A program made the position numbers and the translations under genes. 64,000 bases of DNA from Macrotrachela quadricornifera (taxonomy: Eukaryota > Rotifera > Eurotatoria > Philodinida > Philodinidae): the NCBI GenBank assembly GCA_022393335.1, contig JAJEKB010019987.1:1-64000 (forward strand), read 5' to 3'. Every line of letters begins with the position of its first letter. Position 1 is the stretch's first letter. Below the pieces are notes generated by a model. That model saw only the letters and a program-made list of their open reading frames with translations, did no database searches and was not told the origin of the DNA. Shown here piece after piece: positions 63,333 to 64,000 of this stretch.

Positions 63333-64000
63333 ATGTTAACATTTTTATGCGCTTTAATTGTTGTTGGAATTATTTTATTGGTCAGTAAATTACGTCGACC
63401 AACTATTTCAACACAAAAATGTGTTCATATTGTTGTTCTCGGTGATCTTGGTAGAAGTCCACGTATGTGCAATCATGCTATTGAATTTCAAAAACATAAT
63501 TTCAATGTGCAATTGATTGGTTATGCAGGTTAGGCACTTAAAAACATGTTTCTGACTAAAAAAAAGCATCTATTAACAAATACAAAATGAACATTTAATT
63601 GAATAGATAAAATAAGATCATAGATTTTTTTTCTTATTCAGATGAGATTATTCAATCATAAACAATAAATCGTATGATATTTGATCTATCTTTTGAGAAA
63701 ACAATGCCATTTTTATCTCTAATGCAAATTTCATGTTAAAAATTGATGAGAATTCGTCAAAAACGGTTTTTTTATCCTATAAGAAAGTCTTTTGCGACTA
63801 CTGTCTGTACATAAATTAATAAAGATATTAACATATGATATATTTTATTTTATTTAGAATCTAAACTTGGTCGTGCTATTTCTAATAATCAAAGTATTGA
63901 AATTTCTTCACTTAAACCATTTCCTTCATTAGACGGTAAATTAAATATTTTTGAAAATTTCATATATAATTGTATTTTTTCAATTTTTAGGTTTACCAAC
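63333..64000 (+). CDS. ALG1: Chitobiosyldiphosphodolichol beta-mannosyltransferase, 5' part
   Basis: Three exons are visible (63333-63528, 63858-63935, 63991-64000), the last cut by the window end. ALG1 adds the first mannose to the dolichol-linked oligosaccharide on the cytosolic ER face. The protein starts MLTFLCALIVVGIILLVSKL, the N-terminal membrane anchor of this GT33 enzyme, then VHIVVLGDLGRSPRMCNHA, the family's nucleotide-sugar fold start with the GRSPRM motif. ESKLGRAISNNQSIEISSL follows as the second exon. ATG 63333 was preferred to 63297 because a TTTTTTTAG acceptor ends at 63328. Intron 1 is 329 bp, long for this window. About 85% of the gene lies outside. Confidence 0.9.

Overview
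The window is nuclear DNA of a small-genome metazoan. It is very AT-rich, its genes have mostly 45-75 bp GT-AG introns, and the gene set is typical of animals: protocadherin, NatC acetyltransferase, roadblock dynein light chain, RFC1, EXOSC8, ALG1. A polypyrimidine-AG 3' splice site lies just upstream of the start codon in seven genes, as expected with spliced-leader trans-splicing. A class II CPD photolyase is present, and G-rich TGAGGG hexamers resemble the telomere repeat known from bdelloids. My best guess is a rotifer, most likely a bdelloid of the Rotaria type. This is inference; no species marker was found.

Layout. 1-5.9 kb: no complete gene, but coding-like scraps and possible transposon ends. 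5.95-9.8 kb (+): membrane-anchored hexosaminidase D (HEXD); its second intron holds an antisense, intronless Atg8/GABARAP gene and its fourth holds a MITE. 10.4-11.6 kb (-): drug/metabolite-type transporter. 11.6-15.5 kb: gene-free, with a 554 bp foldback element. 15.6-17.1 kb (-): cathepsin L-like protein without its catalytic cysteine. 19.0-22.2 kb (-): two tandem three-exon genes for disordered Lys/Ser/Thr/His-rich proteins that I do not recognise. 22.2-26.9 kb: gene-free. 26.9-31.1 kb (+): protocadherin-like protein. 31.1-37.2 kb: gene-free, with a 592 bp TA-flanked MITE. 37.2-40.7 kb (-): RFC1. 41.5 kb (+): acylphosphatase. 42.2-44.3 kb (+): long-chain acyl-CoA synthetase. 44.5-44.9 kb (-): roadblock/LC7. 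47.5-48.0 kb (-): C7orf57-like protein, head to head with NAA30 at 48.3-49.0 kb (+). 49.8-53.1 kb (-): leucine-rich repeat membrane receptor. 57.8-59.7 kb (+): class II photolyase. 61.7-62.6 kb (+): EXOSC8. 63.3 kb to the end (+): ALG1, cut by the window edge.

There is no operon-like logic; most genes are independent housekeeping genes. RFC1 and a photolyase with a PIP-box-like N-terminal motif both relate to DNA repair, but they are 17 kb apart and this is probably chance. The most interesting items are the nested Atg8 gene ending directly in its reactive glycine, the tandem disordered-protein genes, the cysteine-less cathepsin, an alternative cytoplasmic tail in the protocadherin, and at least three families of inverted-repeat non-autonomous elements, one of which sits against a splice acceptor.

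All exon structures come from reading GT-AG sites by eye and checking phase. Total lengths divide by three in every complete gene, but no transcript data were available.
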